Below, in pieces: positions 61,732-64,000 of a stretch of DNA of 64,000 nucleotides. The stretch covers positions 124,001 through 188,000 of the forward strand of contig NZ_JAJONE010000006.1 in NCBI RefSeq assembly GCF_024700075.1, read 5' to 3'. Position numbers and translations under genes: made by a program. Source of the stretch: Hymenobacter sp. J193. Lineage in GTDB: Bacteria > Bacteroidota > Bacteroidia > Cytophagales > Hymenobacteraceae. The notes under the pieces were generated by a model, which made no database searches, was not told the DNA's origin, and saw nothing but the letters and a program-made list of their open reading frames with translations. Position 1 is the first letter of the stretch; each line of letters starts with the position of its first letter.

Positions 61732-64000
61732 CTACGCCGGTTTGCTTGGCGGCTGCCAGGTAGCAATCAGGTCCATGTCAAACGGGGCTTCGGCCAGCAG
61801 GGGGTGGTCGGAGAAGTCGTACTCGCCGTGCAGGTTCAGGTGGCGGTAGGAGAGCACGGCGAAGGGCGAGAGCGTGGCCAGCGTAGCCGCTTGCTGCTCG
61901 GGCGGCAGCCGGGCCAGGTGCTGGGAGAGGTGCAGGTAATTCCAGCAGATGATGGCGTTCATCAACAAGCGCTTGCAGGTCTCGGCCACCAGCTGCTCGG
62001 AGCGGGTGGCGGCGTGAAACTCCTGGTTGCGGCCGTGCCAGACGGCGTGGGCCAGCCGGTGGGCGCTCTCGCCCTTGTTGAGCTGCTTCTGGATGCGCTG
62101 GCGCAGTTCCACCTGGTCAACGTAGCGCAGCAGGAACTCGGTTTTAACCAGCCGGCCCAGCTCTTTCAGGGCCCGGTAGAGCGGGTGCTGGCGGGCGTAG
62201 GAGTTGAGGCGGCCGAACAGGCGGGAGGCCTCGCTGTGGCGCAGCTTCAGGGTGACGACCAGGCGCAGGACCTCGTCCCAGTGCCGGGCGATGCGCTCGG
62301 GGTCGAGGCGCGCGTCGGGCAGCAGGGTCTGCCCCAGTTGCCGGTGCGTGGCCACCGGCTCCCAGCTGTAGAGCTGCTGGTTGGTGAGCTGGCGGATGCG
62401 CGGCTCGTAGGCGATGCCCAGCATGCGAGTCACGGCGAAGATGACTTCGGTGTAGCCGTGCGTGTCGGTGCTGTGCACGTCGGTGGGCCGCACGGCGTGG
62501 CGCAGCAGCCCCTCCAGCAGGTGCGTGGCCTCGCGGTCGGCGGCGCTGAACACGGTCGAGTCGAAGACGAGCAGCGTTTCGTCCACGTAGGAGTAGGCCG
62601 TCAGGCCGCGGCGGTTGCCGAAATACTTGAACGAGGCACTGCCGCCGAGCGAGTCCACGGCCAGGTCATACTTCTGCCCGTCGCTGCTGCTGTGCAGCAC
62701 GTCGGGGGAGCGCCGAAAGGCCTCGCGCAGGCGCAGCTGGCGGGTAAAGTTCAGAATCAGTTCATTGGCCTGGCGCAGGTTATCGAGCGAGAAATGCGTG
62801 CTAGCCAGGCGCTGCAGGGCCGCTTCGTCCACCTGGGGCGCGACTTGGGCCAAGCGGCGCAGGCCCAGGTTGCAGCCCAACCCGACCAGGGCGGCTAGCA
62901 GCTGCGACAAGGGCGGTGGCGTGCGGGCGTGTTTGCTGGGCAGCGAGCCGAAGGCCGTGTCAAACTGCGTCAGCCGGGCCACGCTGGTGAGTACCTCCCG
63001 CAAGGGTACGACCCGGTGGCGCGGAAACAGGTGGGCCGGCAGGCGCGGCTGCTCGGCCGGCAGCCGGGGCGTCGTGAGGCGGTAGCGCCCGGCCGGGGTG
63101 CGGTGCGCGTGCGGGTTGTCGGCCCCGCTCAGGTGGGCGTTCGTGGCGGCAAACTGGGCCTGCAGTTGCGCGTGTAGCGTGGCCTGCACCGTCGCAAAAT
63201 CGCGCCAGGCACTCAGCCCCGCCTGCTCCAGCAAGGCCTCGTGCTGCTTGGCCCACTGCGCGGCCGGCAGCAGGTAGTGCTCAAACGCCCGGTACTGGTA
63301 ACAGCACGTAAAGTTGAGTTGGCCGGACTTGATGGCCGTGGCCATCTCCATAAACAGCAGGGCTTTATAAAGGGAGGTGCGTAACCGACCTTGCGCATCG
63401 AGGACGTAGGCCCGTTGCGTGAGCGAGAGAAAGTCCAGCGGCACCTGCGCGCCCAGGTGCCCGTCGTGCTGCTGGTAGTAGTGCACGGCCCGCCACAGGT
63501 CGGCGCGGGTGGTCGCCTCGTCCACGACCAAGGCTTTGACCAACGCCCCGAGCTTGGCCTGCAGGCGCAACGAGGCAGCGGCCAGCGCCTCGTGAAACAG
63601 CGCCTCGCCCGCCTGCTGCTCGGTGGCCAGGCGCAGCTGCTCCAACTGCTGGTGGTCTTCGCTGAGCTGGGCGGCCGTGACCTGGTGGCGCTGTAGCAGG
63701 GTGTCGATGCGCGCCAGTTTCTGCTCGGCGGCCACGTCGGGCGCATCAACTAGGGCGCGAATCTGGGTAAGGGCCTGCAGGTGCCGGTAGCCCCGGCCCG
63801 TGACCTGACTCGTCAGTTGCTGGGTGGTGGTGCGCTGCTGGTAGAGCGTCTCCTTGACCTGCTCGCGGCACTGATTGGTCGTGCTGGTCACCGTTTGCAG
63901 CAACGTATCGACCAGGGCATCATCCAACTCGTAGTACTGGTGCACCACGAAGCTGAGTAGGTAGAGGTAGCGCCGCTCGTCACGGCGGTAGAGTTGCGCG
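61732..64000 (-). CDS. Tn3-family transposase, partial (N terminus beyond the window)
   Basis: At least 755 residues are seen; the reading frame is open to the right edge (AQLYRRDERRYLYLLSFVVH precedes VHQYYELDDALVDTLLQ), so the N terminus is missing. Tn3 catalytic features: first Asp near SSSDGQKYDLAVDSLG, FKYFGNRRGLTAYSYVDE, second Asp in HSTDTHGYTEVIFAVTRM, and Glu in the ALKELGRLVKTEFLLRY region. The C terminus is intact (ends SKPA). No resolvase or 38-bp end was identified inside the window. Confidence 0.88.
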   Translation of the reverse strand, partial: AQLYRRDERRYLYLLSFVVHQYYELDDALVDTLLQTVTSTTNQCREQVKETLYQQRTTTQQLTSQVTGRGYRHLQALTQIRALVDAPDVAAEQKLARIDTLLQRHQVTAAQLSEDHQQLEQLRLATEQQAGEALFHEALAAASLRLQAKLGALVKALVVDEATTRADLWRAVHYYQQHDGHLGAQVPLDFLSLTQRAYVLDAQGRLRTSLYKALLFMEMATAIKSGQLNFTCCYQYRAFEHYLLPAAQWAKQHEALLEQAGLSAWRDFATVQATLHAQLQAQFAATNAHLSGADNPHAHRTPAGRYRLTTPRLPAEQPRLPAHLFPRHRVVPLREVLTSVARLTQFDTAFGSLPSKHARTPPPLSQLLAALVGLGCNLGLRRLAQVAPQVDEAALQRLASTHFSLDNLRQANELILNFTRQLRLREAFRRSPDVLHSSSDGQKYDLAVDSLGGSASFKYFGNRRGLTAYSYVDETLLVFDSTVFSAADREATHLLEGLLRHAVRPTDVHSTDTHGYTEVIFAVTRMLGIAYEPRIRQLTNQQLYSWEPVATHRQLGQTLLPDARLDPERIARHWDEVLRLVVTLKLRHSEASRLFGRLNSYARQHPLYRALKELGRLVKTEFLLRYVDQVELRQRIQKQLNKGESAHRLAHAVWHGRNQEFHAATRSEQLVAETCKRLLMNAIICWNYLHLSQHLARLPPEQQAATLATLSPFAVLSYRHLNLHGEYDFSDHPLLAEAPFDMDLIATWQPPSKPA

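Noticed and set aside
61804..62898. 364-aa plus-strand open frame
   Set aside because: Antisense shadow of the Tn3-family transposase, rich in Val/Gly/Ala/Gln without a domain pattern.

Overview
The window looks like a large, accessory-rich plasmid (or plasmid-derived segment) of a high-GC member of the Bacteroidota, most likely Hymenobacter-like. This is inferred from the BfmA/DUF5712-type mobilisation proteins, a DUF6122 protein, TAnnTTTG-type -7 promoter boxes, weak Shine-Dalgarno sequences and the general protein character. No rRNA, tRNA or chromosomal core gene is visible. A Rep_3-type initiator preceded by iterons, a ParA gene preceded by a large phased repeat array, and a relaxase/coupling-protein cluster make a mobilisable plasmid the simplest reading.

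Layout. 1-4.9 kb: sulfur-transport and detoxification operon (two half-size YeeE/YedE proteins, a methyltransferase, a porin, a DsrE-like protein, an MFS transporter). 5.1-12.4 kb: a ubiquitin-like conjugation operon (proline-rich small protein, E2-E1 fusion, JAB peptidase) whose JAB gene is split by a 4.7 kb element with 26-bp terminal inverted repeats and a 6-bp target duplication; the element carries an IS110-type transposase and a PAS histidine kinase/receiver pair. 12.5-14.5 kb: small unknown genes and a tyrosine recombinase. 14.7-26.3 kb: a defence-like island (GHKL ATPase fused to a Shedu-like nuclease, an unknown two-gene module with a membrane protein, and a type I restriction-modification operon containing a PrrC-like ATPase and a DUF1016 nuclease). 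26.7-38.8 kb: plasmid maintenance and transfer (Fic toxin/VbhA-like antitoxin, VirD4/TraG coupling protein, MobB and BfmA-like proteins, ParA and partner, zeta-type toxin with an antitoxin). 39-41.3 kb: DUF1905 protein, iterons, Rep initiator. 41.4-44.8 kb: DUF6122, DUF305 and an unknown PD-(D/E)XK-like protein. 44.9-60.2 kb: a copper/silver resistance island (CopA ATPase, cupredoxin, two HMA-AraC regulators, heavy-metal-binding lipoproteins, DUF305, TolC/adaptor/CusA-type RND efflux, copper-storage four-helix bundle, HMA chaperone). 60.4-64 kb: an IS5-family insertion sequence and a Tn3-family transposase that runs off the window.

More than twenty genes need a single-nucleotide correction to give full-length proteins, usually one base missing in a short homopolymer. 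They include core plasmid genes (parA, coupling protein, relaxase) and copA. The uniform pattern points to residual indel errors in a long-read assembly rather than to genuine decay. I therefore list these as frameshifted CDS with reconstructed extents. The JAB gene is a different case: it is broken by a real insertion.

Most unusual items: the E2-E1/JAB system with a disordered Pro/Gly/Asn-rich peptide in the position of a ubiquitin-like modifier and its transposon-split peptidase; 36 copies of a degenerate octamer in strict 8-bp phase upstream of parA; a 36-bp perfect palindrome; a possible latent anticodon nuclease inside the hsd operon; and a recurring CTTGCATAATTT motif at copper genes.
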